From Paenibacillus cymbidii (GTDB lineage: Bacteria > Bacillota > Bacilli > Paenibacillales > NBRC-103111), in the NCBI RefSeq assembly GCF_004764705.1, contig NZ_SHLX01000015.1, positions 1-64,000 on the forward strand: a stretch of DNA of 64,000 nt. Direction: 5' to 3'. Below, in pieces: positions 35,091 to 43,916 of the stretch (positions are counted from its first letter, which is position 1; each line of letters starts with the position of its first letter). The position numbers were made by a program, and so were the translations under genes. Under the pieces are notes generated by a model that was not told where the DNA came from, did no database searches, and saw only the letters and a list, made by a program, of their open reading frames with translations.

Positions 35091-36849
35091 TGGCGACCGC
35101 TCCTTTCGCTTTGGACACGTCGTACCGCCTCTGCCTCGGCGCGATAAACTGCAGGTCGACGTCCTCGTAGCGCAGCGCCGGTCCGTCCGGCGTATGTGTC
35201 GCAATCGTCGTTTTCAGCCAATTCGCGTCGTCCCGCTCCGGAAACTCCGGCTTGTAATGCGCTCCCCGGCTTTCGTTGCGGTTCAGGGCGCTGAGCGTAA
35301 TGACCCGGGCCAGCTCGATCATGTTCCGCAGCTGCCGCACGAACGGAACCGTACGATTGTGTTCGGCCGAACGGTCGTCGATGCCGATCCGCCGCCACCG
35401 CTCCTGCAGCTCCTGCAGAAAATCGTCCGTCTGCCGCAGCCCCGCGTTCGTACGCACGACCGTCACATGCTCGACCATACGATCGCTCATCTCTACGTGC
35501 AGCCGGTATGCATTTTCCGGGCCGTCCATGGCGTACAGCTGCCGCTGCTCCGCTTCCTGCCGTCCCCGCTCGGCCGCAAACCACGACTCCGCCAGCTCGC
35601 CCGCCGGCGTTCGCTGCGCCTCCGCGTAAGCCATCGCCTTCGGCCCGGCCACCATGCCGCCATAGATCGCGGACAGCAGCGAATTGGCGCCGAGCCGGTT
35701 CGCCCCGTGGTACTGGTAATCGCACTCCCCGCAGGCGAACAAGCCGGGAATGTTCGTCATCTGGTCGAAATCGACCCACAACCCGCCCATCGAATAATGC
35801 ATCGCCGGAAAAATTTTCATCGGCACCTTGCGCGGGTCGTCGCCGACGAATTTTTCATACATGCCGACAATGCCGCCAAGCCTTTCCCGCAGCCGTTCCG
35901 CGGACAGATGCGACAGGTCGAGGTACACCATATTTTCCCCGCCGATGCCGAGCTTCAAGTCGTAGCAAATATGAAAAATCTCGCGCGTGGCAATATCCCG
36001 CGGAACCAGGTTGCCGTAAGCCGGGTATTTGTCCTCGAGAAAATACCACGGTTTGCCGTCGCGATACACCCAGATGCGCCCGCCTTCTCCCCGCGCCGAC
36101 TCGGACATCAGCCGCAGCTTGTCGTCGCCGGGAATCGCCGTCGGGTGAATTTGGATAAACTCCGCATTGGCGTAGCTCGCGCCTTGCCGGTAAACGGCGG
36201 CATGCGCGCTGCCGGTGTTGATGACGGAGTTCGTGCTTCTGCGATAAATATAACCGATGCCGCCGGTCGCCATAATGACGGCGTCGGCGCGAAAATCGCC
36301 GATCCGCATCGACTTCAGATGCTGTGCCACGATGCCCGCACAGCGGCCTTCGCCGTCCCTGACGATGGAGAGCATCTCCCAATGCTCGAGCTTCTCGATC
36401 CGCCCCTCCGCCTCGAACCGCCGCACCTGCTCGTCAAGCGCGTACAAAATTTGCTGCCCGGTAGTCGAACCGGCAAACGCCGTGCGCGAGTAAGAGGCGC
36501 CGCCCAGCCGGCGAAAATCGATGTTGCCTTCCGGCGTCCGGTTGAACGGCACGCCCATGCGGGCCAGCATGTAAATGATGTCCGGCGCCGCTTCGCACAT
36601 CGCTTTGACCGGCGTCTGGTTGGCGAGGAAGTCGCCTCCGTAGATCGTATCGTCAAAATGCTCCCAGGCGCTGTCGCCTTCGCCCTTCGTGTTGACCGCG
36701 CCGTTGATGCCGCCTTGCGCGCACACGGAATGCGAGCGCCGCACCGGCACGAGCGAAAACAATCGCACCCGCTGCCCCGCTTCGGCCAGCTTGATCGCCG
36801 CCATCAGTCCGGCCAGTCCGCCGCCGACCACAATGTAAGATCTCCCCAT
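35080..36849 (-). CDS. sdhA: Succinate dehydrogenase flavoprotein subunit
   Basis: A 589-residue FAD subunit that oxidises succinate to fumarate. It has the dinucleotide fold GGGLAGL, the HSVCAQGGINGA motif around the flavinylated histidine, IQIHPTAIPGDDKLRLMSESARGEGG and the CGECDYQYHGANRLGANSLL segment. The wording of these blocks is that of canonical Bacillus SdhA, so succinate itself is the best guess for substrate. It lies 18 bp after sdhC. Its presence inside a catabolic operon suggests a second, pathway-linked copy. Confidence 0.95.
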   Translation of the reverse strand: MGRSYIVVGGGLAGLMAAIKLAEAGQRVRLFSLVPVRRSHSVCAQGGINGAVNTKGEGDSAWEHFDDTIYGGDFLANQTPVKAMCEAAPDIIYMLARMGVPFNRTPEGNIDFRRLGGASYSRTAFAGSTTGQQILYALDEQVRRFEAEGRIEKLEHWEMLSIVRDGEGRCAGIVAQHLKSMRIGDFRADAVIMATGGIGYIYRRSTNSVINTGSAHAAVYRQGASYANAEFIQIHPTAIPGDDKLRLMSESARGEGGRIWVYRDGKPWYFLEDKYPAYGNLVPRDIATREIFHICYDLKLGIGGENMVYLDLSHLSAERLRERLGGIVGMYEKFVGDDPRKVPMKIFPAMHYSMGGLWVDFDQMTNIPGLFACGECDYQYHGANRLGANSLLSAIYGGMVAGPKAMAYAEAQRTPAGELAESWFAAERGRQEAEQRQLYAMDGPENAYRLHVEMSDRMVEHVTVVRTNAGLRQTDDFLQELQERWRRIGIDDRSAEHNRTVPFVRQLRNMIELARVITLSALNRNESRGAHYKPEFPERDDANWLKTTIATHTPDGPALRYEDVDLQFIAPRQRRYDVSKAKGAVASGS

Positions 36850-36867
36850 GCCGCTCCGTTCCCCCTC

Positions 36868-37521
36868 TCAAAATGCCAGCAAAACCGCGATCCACATGCA
36901 GCTGAGCGCGGCGAACAGGCCGAGGCCGATCCGGGCCGCAAGCTCCTGCGACCGCGGGCCAACCGTAATGCCCCAGGTCACGAGCGCTGCCGCCATCCCG
37001 TTCGTAAAATGAAACGTCGCGCCAATGCTGCCGATAGCGTACAACGCAAGCACAAGCGGCTGCGACACATGCTGCTGGACGTGCTGGTAGTCGACGGTTG
37101 TGCCGTAAAACAGCGCCGCCAGCCGAATCGCCCACAAATGCGCCAGCACAAACACAAGCGTAACAATTCCGCTGGCCCGCTGCAGCACGAACAGCCAATT
37201 GTTGCGATAGGAATACCTGGTCGCGTTGTTCCGGGCCATGCCGGCGATGTAAATGCCATAACCGGCATGATACAGCAGCGGCAGGGCGATGAAGACGATT
37301 TCGGCAGCGCCGAGAAACGGAAGCGACTGAAGCCGGCCGATCTGCCTGTTATAAGCGGCTTCGCCGAACATCGCCACTGCGTTCGTATACAGATGCTCGA
37401 GCAAAAACAAGCCGAGCGGCACGATGCCAGCCAGCGAGTGCAGCCGCATCAACGCGAATCGCGTCGCGGAGCGGCGTGCGGATTGCGGGCCGGCGGGCGC
37501 CTTGGCGGTTGCGCTTGACAT
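36868..37521 (-). CDS. sdhC: Succinate dehydrogenase cytochrome b558 subunit
   Basis: A 217-residue five-helix membrane anchor of the type B, diheme class, delivering electrons to menaquinone. Four candidate heme histidines, H43, H85, H128 and H171, are spaced 42-43 residues apart as in the Bacillus subtilis protein; the N-terminus is about 15 residues longer. AAAGGAG precedes the ATG. Order sdhC-A-B is as in Bacillus. Confidence 0.93.
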   Translation of the reverse strand: MSSATAKAPAGPQSARRSATRFALMRLHSLAGIVPLGLFLLEHLYTNAVAMFGEAAYNRQIGRLQSLPFLGAAEIVFIALPLLYHAGYGIYIAGMARNNATRYSYRNNWLFVLQRASGIVTLVFVLAHLWAIRLAALFYGTTVDYQHVQQHVSQPLVLALYAIGSIGATFHFTNGMAAALVTWGITVGPRSQELAARIGLGLFAALSCMWIAVLLAF

Positions 37522-37554
37522 GCTGCCTTCTCCTTTCTGATATACGGGCCGGCG

Positions 37555-38907
37555 CTATTCGCCGTCGTCGGGGTTCAGGAGCAGATCGGCTGATGCCAGC
37601 CGATCGAGCGCCATCACGCGTTCGATATACCGCTCCGTCTCCGCTGTCGGCCGGTCGGCGCACAGCAGGCGGAACTTGTCGACCAGTTCGCCCGTGACCG
37701 GCTTCTCCGGATCGCCCTTCGGGTAGTCGGTTTCGCCGGCGAACCGGACGCCGTCGCTTCGTTCGATCGTGACCGCCGCGCCCCATTGGCGCGGGTAAGC
37801 CGCATCGATGCGCGGATCGACGCCGACCTCGACGCGGGCCATCAAGGCCCGGATATCCGGATCGACCAACGCCCGCTCGTGAAAATCGGCCAGCCCCGCG
37901 CGCTGCCGCACCGCCGCAAGGGCGGCGCAAAACTGCAGGCTGAATTTGGCGGCGTATACCGACTGCGGATCGCCGTTGTCGGTAATGGTCAGCGCCGTCC
38001 GATACGTCGCCACCCGGATGCGGCCGATGTCGCGATGCGTCATGCCGTTATCCCGCATCAGCTCCAGAATCAAATCGACGGCATGGTGCGTATGGCGGCA
38101 TGAGGCGTGGATTTTGAACGAGTTTTCCGTGATTTTGAACGTGCTGCCGAGGCCGTCCGTAATTTTGGCCGGGTCGAATTGATCGGACATCGCCTGCCCG
38201 AAGCCGCGCCGGCCTTCCAGGATGCGGCTCGCCGCCGTAAACCCGCGAGCCGCCAGCTGAGCCGCAAGCAAACCGTTCATCGCCGCCTTGCCCGGATGCA
38301 GCTGCTTCGACATCGCCCCGTCTTCGATAAATTCCCACAACCCGGCCGCCTGTGTGCCGGCGCTGCCCAGCGCATGCACAAGCTGGTCCTCGCTCAGGCC
38401 CAGCAGCTTGCCGGCAGCGGCGGCAGCGCCGAACGTGCCGCAGGTGGCCGTATTGTGCCAGTAATAATAGTGCGACGGCGACACCGCTTCGCCGACCCGG
38501 TAGCACACTTCGTAACCGGCCACAATGGCGGCGATCAGTTCCTTGCCGCTGCTGCCTTTCCATTCGGCGGCAGCCAGCGCCGCCGGAATGACTACCGTGG
38601 CGGCATGGATGATCGACGCCTTGTGAATGTCGTCCAGCTCCACGACATGGCTGGCCGCGCCGTTCACCAGCGCCGCATGCAGCGCCGACGAGCGGCCGCC
38701 GGTCACAAGCGTTGCCTGGCGGTTGCCTCCCATCTCCTCGACAAGTTCGCGGAGCATTTGGACCGGCGCTTCTTTCTCCCCCGCGAGAGCGGAGCCGAGC
38801 CAGTCAAGCACGCACAGCTTCGTAAAAGCGACCACCTCTTGCGGCAGCCGTTCGAAGTCGAGCGCAACCGTATAGCGGGCAAGCGCCCGGCTTAATGTGC
38901 TTTCCAT
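37555..38907 (-). CDS. MmgE/PrpD family protein
   Basis: A 450-residue member of the family that includes 2-methylcitrate dehydratase, cis-aconitate decarboxylase and iminodisuccinate epimerase. Visible family segments are CVLDWLGSALAGEKE near the start, VNGAASHVVELDDIHKAS, HPGKAAMNGLLAAQLA and FKIHASCRHTHHAVD. No prpB or prpC neighbours are present, so a methylcitrate role is not supported. With CaiB, CitE and fumarase as neighbours, a C4-C6 polycarboxylate is the likely substrate type. Confidence 0.85.
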   Translation of the reverse strand: MESTLSRALARYTVALDFERLPQEVVAFTKLCVLDWLGSALAGEKEAPVQMLRELVEEMGGNRQATLVTGGRSSALHAALVNGAASHVVELDDIHKASIIHAATVVIPAALAAAEWKGSSGKELIAAIVAGYEVCYRVGEAVSPSHYYYWHNTATCGTFGAAAAAGKLLGLSEDQLVHALGSAGTQAAGLWEFIEDGAMSKQLHPGKAAMNGLLAAQLAARGFTAASRILEGRRGFGQAMSDQFDPAKITDGLGSTFKITENSFKIHASCRHTHHAVDLILELMRDNGMTHRDIGRIRVATYRTALTITDNGDPQSVYAAKFSLQFCAALAAVRQRAGLADFHERALVDPDIRALMARVEVGVDPRIDAAYPRQWGAAVTIERSDGVRFAGETDYPKGDPEKPVTGELVDKFRLLCADRPTAETERYIERVMALDRLASADLLLNPDDGE

Positions 38908-38958
38908 TGCTTCCCATTCCTTTCGTTATCCCGCACCTTGGAGCGGTATCCGCCTACG

Positions 38959-39837
38959 TCATGCGCCGTCAAGCAGCCCGAGGCCGCGCGCCGTTTCCAG
39001 CAGCTTGCGGCAGCGGTGAACGACCGGATAATCGATCATGCCGCCGTTCAGCCGGATCGCCGCCTGTCCGGAGGCTTCCGATTGCCGGAACGCCTCTACG
39101 ACCGCCTGCGCCTCGGCGATTTCTTCACGCGTCGGCGCAAACAGCTCGTTGACCGGCGCAATCTGGTCCGGATGCACGACGAGCTTGCCTTCGAAGCCGA
39201 GCTGCTTCGCCTGTCGCGTCTCCCGGCGCAATCCCTCCGTATCCTGCAGCCGGATAAACGCCGCATCGATCGGCGCTTCGATGCCGGCGACGCGCGACGC
39301 CAGCACAAGCTGGCAGCGGGGGTAGAGCAGCTCCAGCCCGTCGCCGGTCAGCTCGGCGCCGATGTCGAGCGCGTAATCGACCGAACCGAAGGCAAGCCGG
39401 CGGACGCGGCTGCAGCCGGACGCCAGCTCAAGCGCGCGGTACACGCCCGCCGCCGTTTCCACCAGCGGAATCAGGCCGATGCGCCCCGTCTCCCAGCCGT
39501 TGTCGCGCTCCAGACGGCCCAGATGCGCATCGGCAGCGGCGATGTCCGCCGCGCTGCCCGCCTTCGGCAGCACAATGCCTTGCAGCGGCTCGCAAACGAC
39601 AGCTTCAAGGTCGGCGGCGAGCAATCCGCTGGCGGCATCGTTGACGCGCACGTACGCCCGGCGCGCCGCCCGCTCCTCCAGTGCTTGGCGCACCGCCTGC
39701 CGCGCATTGCCCTTCTCGGCCGGAGGCACCGCGTCCTCCAGATCGTAAATGATCGCATCCGCTTCCAGTTGCCTTACTTTCCGCAGCCGGCGCTCCTGAT
39801 TGCCGGGCACGAACAGCCACGAGCGTATGAACGTCAT
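38959..39837 (-). CDS. CitE-like acyl-CoA lyase (citramalyl-/malyl-CoA lyase family)
   Basis: A 292-residue HpcH/HpaI-superfamily aldolase. Family residues are visible in SWLFVPGNQERRLRKV, DLEDAVPPAEK, GIVLPKAG, PLVETAAGVYRA and FGSVDYALDIGAE. Citrate lyase CitD and CitF partners are absent, so it probably acts alone on a CoA thioester, cleaving it to acetyl-CoA or propionyl-CoA plus a 2-oxo acid. The CoA-transferase in the same operon would supply the thioester. Confidence 0.87.
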   Translation of the reverse strand: MTFIRSWLFVPGNQERRLRKVRQLEADAIIYDLEDAVPPAEKGNARQAVRQALEERAARRAYVRVNDAASGLLAADLEAVVCEPLQGIVLPKAGSAADIAAADAHLGRLERDNGWETGRIGLIPLVETAAGVYRALELASGCSRVRRLAFGSVDYALDIGAELTGDGLELLYPRCQLVLASRVAGIEAPIDAAFIRLQDTEGLRRETRQAKQLGFEGKLVVHPDQIAPVNELFAPTREEIAEAQAVVEAFRQSEASGQAAIRLNGGMIDYPVVHRCRKLLETARGLGLLDGA

Positions 39838-39900
39838 GGCACGACGCCTCCTTTTGTCCGCGGACGGTTGTTGTCGATGAATGGAAGGCCCGCCGGCCGT

Positions 39901-41349
39901 TCACTGAAGCTTGATGCCGATAAACTTGCGGGTCGTCATTTCCTCCAGCGCATATTTGACGCCTTCCTTGCCGGTGCCGCTCAGCTTGACGCCGCCGTAC
40001 GGCATATGGTCGTAACGCAGCAGCGACGCCTCGTTGATCCAGACGCCGCCCGTCTCCAGCGCCTCCGCCACGCGCAGCGCCCTGTTCAGATCGCGCGTGA
40101 ACACGCCCGCCTGCAAGCCGTACGGGGAATCGTTGGCGCTTGCGATCGCCTCCTCCTCGGTGGCGAACGGAATCAGGCAAACGAACGGCGCGAACGCCTC
40201 GGCGCAAACGACCTTCATCCGGCTGTCGGCACCTGCGATCACCGTCGGCGCAAGCAGCGTGCCGCACCGCGTGCCGCCCGTCAGCAGCCGGGCTCCTTGC
40301 GCGACGGCATCCCGCACCCAATCCTCCGCACGTTTGGCGGCAGCGTGCGTAATCATCGGCCCGACATCGGTCGCCGGATCGAGCGGATCGCCGGCCACAA
40401 GCCGGCTAGCGGCCTCGCTCATCCGTCGCGCGACTTCTTCGTATACCGGTTCCTGCACGTAAACGCGCTGCACCGACACGCACGTCTGCCCCGCATTGGC
40501 GAACGCCCCTCTCGTCAGCGAGGCGACCGCCGCATCGAGATCGGCGTCGGCGAACACCAGATTCGGCGCATTGGAGCCGAGCTCCAGCGTCACGTTGGCG
40601 CGTCGCGCCTTCTCCTTGATGCCCCAGCCGACGGCGGCACTGCCGGTAAATGTGATTTTGCCGATGCGCGGGTCGGCGCACAGGATGTTGCCGATCGGCT
40701 CGCCCGGCCCCATGAGCACATGCAGCGCGTCGCTTGGCAAACCGGCCTGCGCCAGCAGCCGGTACAGCCACACGGCGGTCAGCGGCGTTTTCTCCGCCGG
40801 CTTGAGCACGACAGCGTTGCCTGCGGCAAGCGCCGGCGCCACCTTGTGCAGCACGAGGTTCAGCGGGAAGTTGAACGGCGTGATCGCGGCGACGACGCCG
40901 ATCGGCACGCGCTGCGCCATGCCGAGCTGCCGTTCGCCGCCGAGCGCGCTGTCCATCGGGATCAGCTCGCCGTACAATTGTTTGGCCCCTTCGGCGGCAA
41001 ACTTCAGCACTTGCACGCCGCGCGCGATTTCGGCGCGCCCTTCGCGCAGCGGCTTGCCGGCTTCCAGCGCCAGCAGCTTCGCAAGATCGTCGGCGTCCGC
41101 CGCCAGAAGCTCTGCGGTCCGATACAAAATATCGGCCCGACGATGCGCCGGCATCCGCCTCATCGTCCCGTAAAAGCCGCGCTCGGCGGCGGTTATGGCA
41201 TCGCGCACGTCTTCGTCCGTTGCGATTGCGATCGAACCGACCGCGCTGCCGTCGTACGGGTTGACGACCTCCAGCCTCGGCCGGTCCCCCTTGTCGCGCA
41301 TCGTCCCGTCAATAATCGAACCGTAATGCAGCGCGTCGAATCGGCTCAT
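39901..41349 (-). CDS. NAD(P)-dependent aldehyde dehydrogenase
   Basis: A 482-residue ALDH-superfamily enzyme. Catalytic residues lie in FNFPLNLVLHK (Asn), LELGSNAPN (Glu) and NAGQTCVSVQR (Cys). Overall style is close to lactaldehyde, sulfolactaldehyde or succinate-semialdehyde dehydrogenases, which cannot be separated here. Its ATG overlaps the stop of the alcohol dehydrogenase gene by 4 nt, so the pair probably oxidise an alcohol through the aldehyde to an acid. Confidence 0.9.
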   Translation of the reverse strand: MSRFDALHYGSIIDGTMRDKGDRPRLEVVNPYDGSAVGSIAIATDEDVRDAITAAERGFYGTMRRMPAHRRADILYRTAELLAADADDLAKLLALEAGKPLREGRAEIARGVQVLKFAAEGAKQLYGELIPMDSALGGERQLGMAQRVPIGVVAAITPFNFPLNLVLHKVAPALAAGNAVVLKPAEKTPLTAVWLYRLLAQAGLPSDALHVLMGPGEPIGNILCADPRIGKITFTGSAAVGWGIKEKARRANVTLELGSNAPNLVFADADLDAAVASLTRGAFANAGQTCVSVQRVYVQEPVYEEVARRMSEAASRLVAGDPLDPATDVGPMITHAAAKRAEDWVRDAVAQGARLLTGGTRCGTLLAPTVIAGADSRMKVVCAEAFAPFVCLIPFATEEEAIASANDSPYGLQAGVFTRDLNRALRVAEALETGGVWINEASLLRYDHMPYGGVKLSGTGKEGVKYALEEMTTRKFIGIKLQ

Positions 41350-42467
41350 AACGGCGACTCCCCGTCTGCTGCATAACGGCTGCGGCCCGGCACAATGGAA
41401 GCGCGGGTAACCGCGCGGCTCGCCGACCGGTCCAACGCGTCGCCGATTTCGTGCAGCCCGAAATGCCCGTCAAGCAAATCCGCAAACGGATAGTCGTCGA
41501 TATGGCGCGACAGAAAACGCAGCGCTTCGTCGAGAAACCACGGCTCGTATCGGATGATCGGAATAATGCGAATCGCCTTCCGCGTCAGTTGGCCCGGGTC
41601 GAACGCGGTCGTCCGGCCCGGCGACACATTGCCGATGCTGACGTAACGGCCGCCCGGGCGGATCAGCCCGATGCCTTCGGCGAATGCGCCCGGCACGCCG
41701 GTCAGCTCCATCGCCATGTCCGCCATCGCGCCGCCCGTCAGCGCCTCGACTGCCCGCGAACGTTTCTCCGGCGTATCGTGCTCGGCCATATCAATCACTT
41801 CGTCGGCGCCAAACTGCTTCGCCTTCTCCAGCCGGCTGCGCACCGCATCGATAACGATGACGCGGGCGCCGAACTGTTTGGCCACGGCGGCCGCGTTCAG
41901 ACCGAGCCCGCCGGCGCCTTGCAGCACGACCGTTTCGCCGTAGCGCAAACCGCCCTGGACGATGCCGTAATACACTTGCGTCAAGGCGCAGTTGACGCTG
42001 GCGGCCGCCGCGTCCGGCACGTTGTCCGGCACCTTGTAGAAATATTGATCGGGGTGAATATAGTAGTGCGTGGCGAACGAACCGTGAAAATGCGGCGCTT
42101 CGCCGGCTTCTTTCACCCAAAACTTGTAAGCGTTTGCGCATAAGGCGAACTGCCCGCGCTGGCAAGCGGCGCATTTGCGGCACGTAAGAAAATAGGCCGC
42201 CACCACCCGATCGCCCGCTTGGACGGGCCGGCCGGCGTAATCGGTCTCCACGCCCGCGCCGAGCCGCTCGATGCGGCCGACCATCTCGTGGCCCATTACC
42301 CCGGACCTTTTCGTCGGATGGTTTCCTTGCCAAATATGCAGCTCCGAACCGCAAACGTTCGTCCGTACGACGCTGACCAGCAGCGCTCCCTGCCCGGGCT
42401 CCGGCAGCTCGTAATCCTCGTAGGCGAGCTTGCCCGGCTCCGTCATGACGGCAACGGTCCCTTTCAT
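41346..42467 (-). CDS. Zinc-dependent medium-chain alcohol dehydrogenase
   Basis: A 373-residue MDR enzyme. Catalytic zinc ligands are in NVCGSELHIWQG and GHEMVG, structural zinc cysteines in CRKCAACQRGQFALC, and the cofactor fold in GAGGLGLNAAAVAKQFGA. AGGAGG precedes the ATG at 42467. It is second in the operon, 31 bp after the CoA-transferase gene. Substrate unknown; the acid-oriented neighbours suggest a hydroxyacid or a diol-derived alcohol. Confidence 0.9.
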   Translation of the reverse strand: MKGTVAVMTEPGKLAYEDYELPEPGQGALLVSVVRTNVCGSELHIWQGNHPTKRSGVMGHEMVGRIERLGAGVETDYAGRPVQAGDRVVAAYFLTCRKCAACQRGQFALCANAYKFWVKEAGEAPHFHGSFATHYYIHPDQYFYKVPDNVPDAAAASVNCALTQVYYGIVQGGLRYGETVVLQGAGGLGLNAAAVAKQFGARVIVIDAVRSRLEKAKQFGADEVIDMAEHDTPEKRSRAVEALTGGAMADMAMELTGVPGAFAEGIGLIRPGGRYVSIGNVSPGRTTAFDPGQLTRKAIRIIPIIRYEPWFLDEALRFLSRHIDDYPFADLLDGHFGLHEIGDALDRSASRAVTRASIVPGRSRYAADGESPL

Positions 42468-42498
42468 CGTCCAGCCTCCTTGTCGTCGTGCGCTCGTG

Positions 42499-43680
42499 TC
42501 AAACGATGCCTTTGGCACGCCATGCTTCAATGGTTCGCAGCGGAAAGCCGAATTCCTGCAACAGCGCTTCCGTATGTTCGCCGACGCCGGGAATCGGCTT
42601 CATCGCCACGTCCCAGCCGTCCAGCGTCGCAGGCGGAAGCAGCGCCTTGACCGGACCGACGGGCGAATCGACCTCGCGCCAGCGGTTGCGCGCCGCAAGC
42701 TGCGGATGGTCGGCGAATTCGCGCATCGTATGGAGCCGGGCGTTGGCAATTTGCGCTTCGTTCAGCAGCTCGACGATGTTCGCCGCCGTTTTCGTCCGGA
42801 ACGATTGTTCGATCCGCTCCGCCAGCCGCTCTTTTGCCCGAAGCCGCTTGCCGTTGCCGTCAAAGGCCGGATCGTGCGCCAGTTCGGGCTGGCCCAGCAC
42901 GCGCTCGCAGAACATTTGCCATTCCCGTTCGTTCTGGATACCCAGAAACACGTATTTGCCGTCGCCCGCCCGGAACGGCCCGTACGGATAAATCGTCGCG
43001 TGGCTTGCGCCCGACCGTTCGGGCTCCTTGCCGCCGTAAGCGGCGTAATAAAGCGGGTAGCCCATCCATTCGCCGATCGCCTCAAGCATCGAAACCTCCA
43101 CGACCGTACCTTTGCCGCCGGCTTTTTCCCGCGCGAGCAAGGCGGACAAAATACCCGAGTAAGCATACATCCCGGCGGCGATGTCGGCGACGGAAATGCC
43201 CGCTTTGGAGGGCGCGTCTTCCGTGCCGGTGATCGACACCAGCCCGGCCTCGCATTGCACGAGCAGGTCGTAAGCTTTTTTATCGCGATAAGGGCCGTCG
43301 GCCCCGTAGCCGGAAATGTTGCACACGATCAGCCGCGGATAACGGGCGAGCAGCGACGAGGACCCGTAGCCGAGCCGCTCCGCCGCGCCCGGGGCGAGAT
43401 TCTGGATGAAGACGTCCGCCTGCGCCAGCAGCGCTTCCATCACCGGCTTCGCCTCCGGCTGCTTCAGGTCGAGCGTGATCGACTCCTTCGAGCGGTTGCA
43501 CCAGACGAAATGGCTGGACATCCCCGCTACCGCATCGTCATAATCTCGGGCAAAATCGCCGGCTCCGGGCCGTTCGATTTTGATGACGCGCGCGCCTAGA
43601 TCGGCCAATTGCCGGGAAGCGAAAGGCGCCGCAACCGCCTGTTCCAGCGAAACGACGGTCAATCCTTGCAGGGGCAGCAT
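42499..43680 (-). CDS. CaiB/BaiF-type (class III) CoA-transferase
   Basis: A 393-residue family III CoA-transferase. The likely catalytic aspartate is D138 (DKKAYDLLVQCEAG), and the N-terminal LTVVSLEQAVAAPFASRQLADLGARVIKIE block is typical. Related enzymes move CoA from succinyl-CoA to itaconate, mesaconate, citramalate or malate. GGAGGAGG precedes the ATG. It is the first gene of the ten-gene operon, just downstream of a consensus promoter and a palindromic operator. CoA transfer from succinyl-CoA would release succinate, which sdhCAB and fumarase in the same operon could use. Confidence 0.9.
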   Translation of the reverse strand: MLPLQGLTVVSLEQAVAAPFASRQLADLGARVIKIERPGAGDFARDYDDAVAGMSSHFVWCNRSKESITLDLKQPEAKPVMEALLAQADVFIQNLAPGAAERLGYGSSSLLARYPRLIVCNISGYGADGPYRDKKAYDLLVQCEAGLVSITGTEDAPSKAGISVADIAAGMYAYSGILSALLAREKAGGKGTVVEVSMLEAIGEWMGYPLYYAAYGGKEPERSGASHATIYPYGPFRAGDGKYVFLGIQNEREWQMFCERVLGQPELAHDPAFDGNGKRLRAKERLAERIEQSFRTKTAANIVELLNEAQIANARLHTMREFADHPQLAARNRWREVDSPVGPVKALLPPATLDGWDVAMKPIPGVGEHTEALLQEFGFPLRTIEAWRAKGIV

Positions 43681-43735
43681 CAAGGTTCCTCCTCCGATGT
43701 CGACTTGTTTATGCTGCATTTTTTTGGATTTTGTA

Positions 43736-43749
43736 TTTTGGATCCAAAA
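43736..43749. promoter_or_regulatory. Palindromic operator of the acid-catabolism operon
   Basis: TTTTGGATCCAAAA is a perfect 14-bp palindrome starting 9 bp downstream of the operon -10 hexamer, so it spans the transcription start. A direct half-site TTTTGGAT also occurs at 43722-43729. The adjacent divergent GntR-type gene is the natural candidate for the repressor. Confidence 0.7.
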
Positions 43750-43758
43750 CTTAGTTTC

Positions 43759-43788
43759 ACTATACCCTTCGCTCAGCCGAACTGTCAA
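43759..43788 (-). promoter_or_regulatory. Promoter of the acid-catabolism operon
   Basis: On the minus strand TTGACA (43788-43783) and TATAGT (43764-43759) are 18 bp apart, both full or near-consensus. Confidence 0.8.
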
Positions 43789-43836
43789 GACACGATTGGT
43801 ATGAAAATGGCGCCGCTGTCTCGCAGTTTCCGCAAG

Positions 43837-43865
43837 TTGCCAGAACCGAGGGAGTTTGATACAAT
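43837..43865 (+). promoter_or_regulatory. Promoter of the gntR-type gene
   Basis: TTGCCA (43837-43842) and TACAAT (43860-43865) are 17 bp apart, about 50 bp before the ATG. Confidence 0.6.
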
Positions 43866-43916
43866 CGAAGCGATTTTGCGGTGATTGCGGATCACGGATG
43901 TAAGGAGCCGATAGGG

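Noticed and set aside
35080..36849. Dedicated methylsuccinate dehydrogenase or fumarate reductase
   Set aside because: The flavoprotein motifs and the diheme cytochrome are those of canonical Bacillus-type succinate dehydrogenase, so a different substrate is not supported by sequence.
34471..37518. 1015-residue plus-strand frame opposite sdhCAB
   Set aside because: It is antisense to three highly conserved genes with clear motifs and has typical shadow composition.
37555..38907. 2-methylcitrate dehydratase of propionate catabolism
   Set aside because: No methylcitrate synthase or methylisocitrate lyase genes are present; the neighbours indicate another acid pathway.
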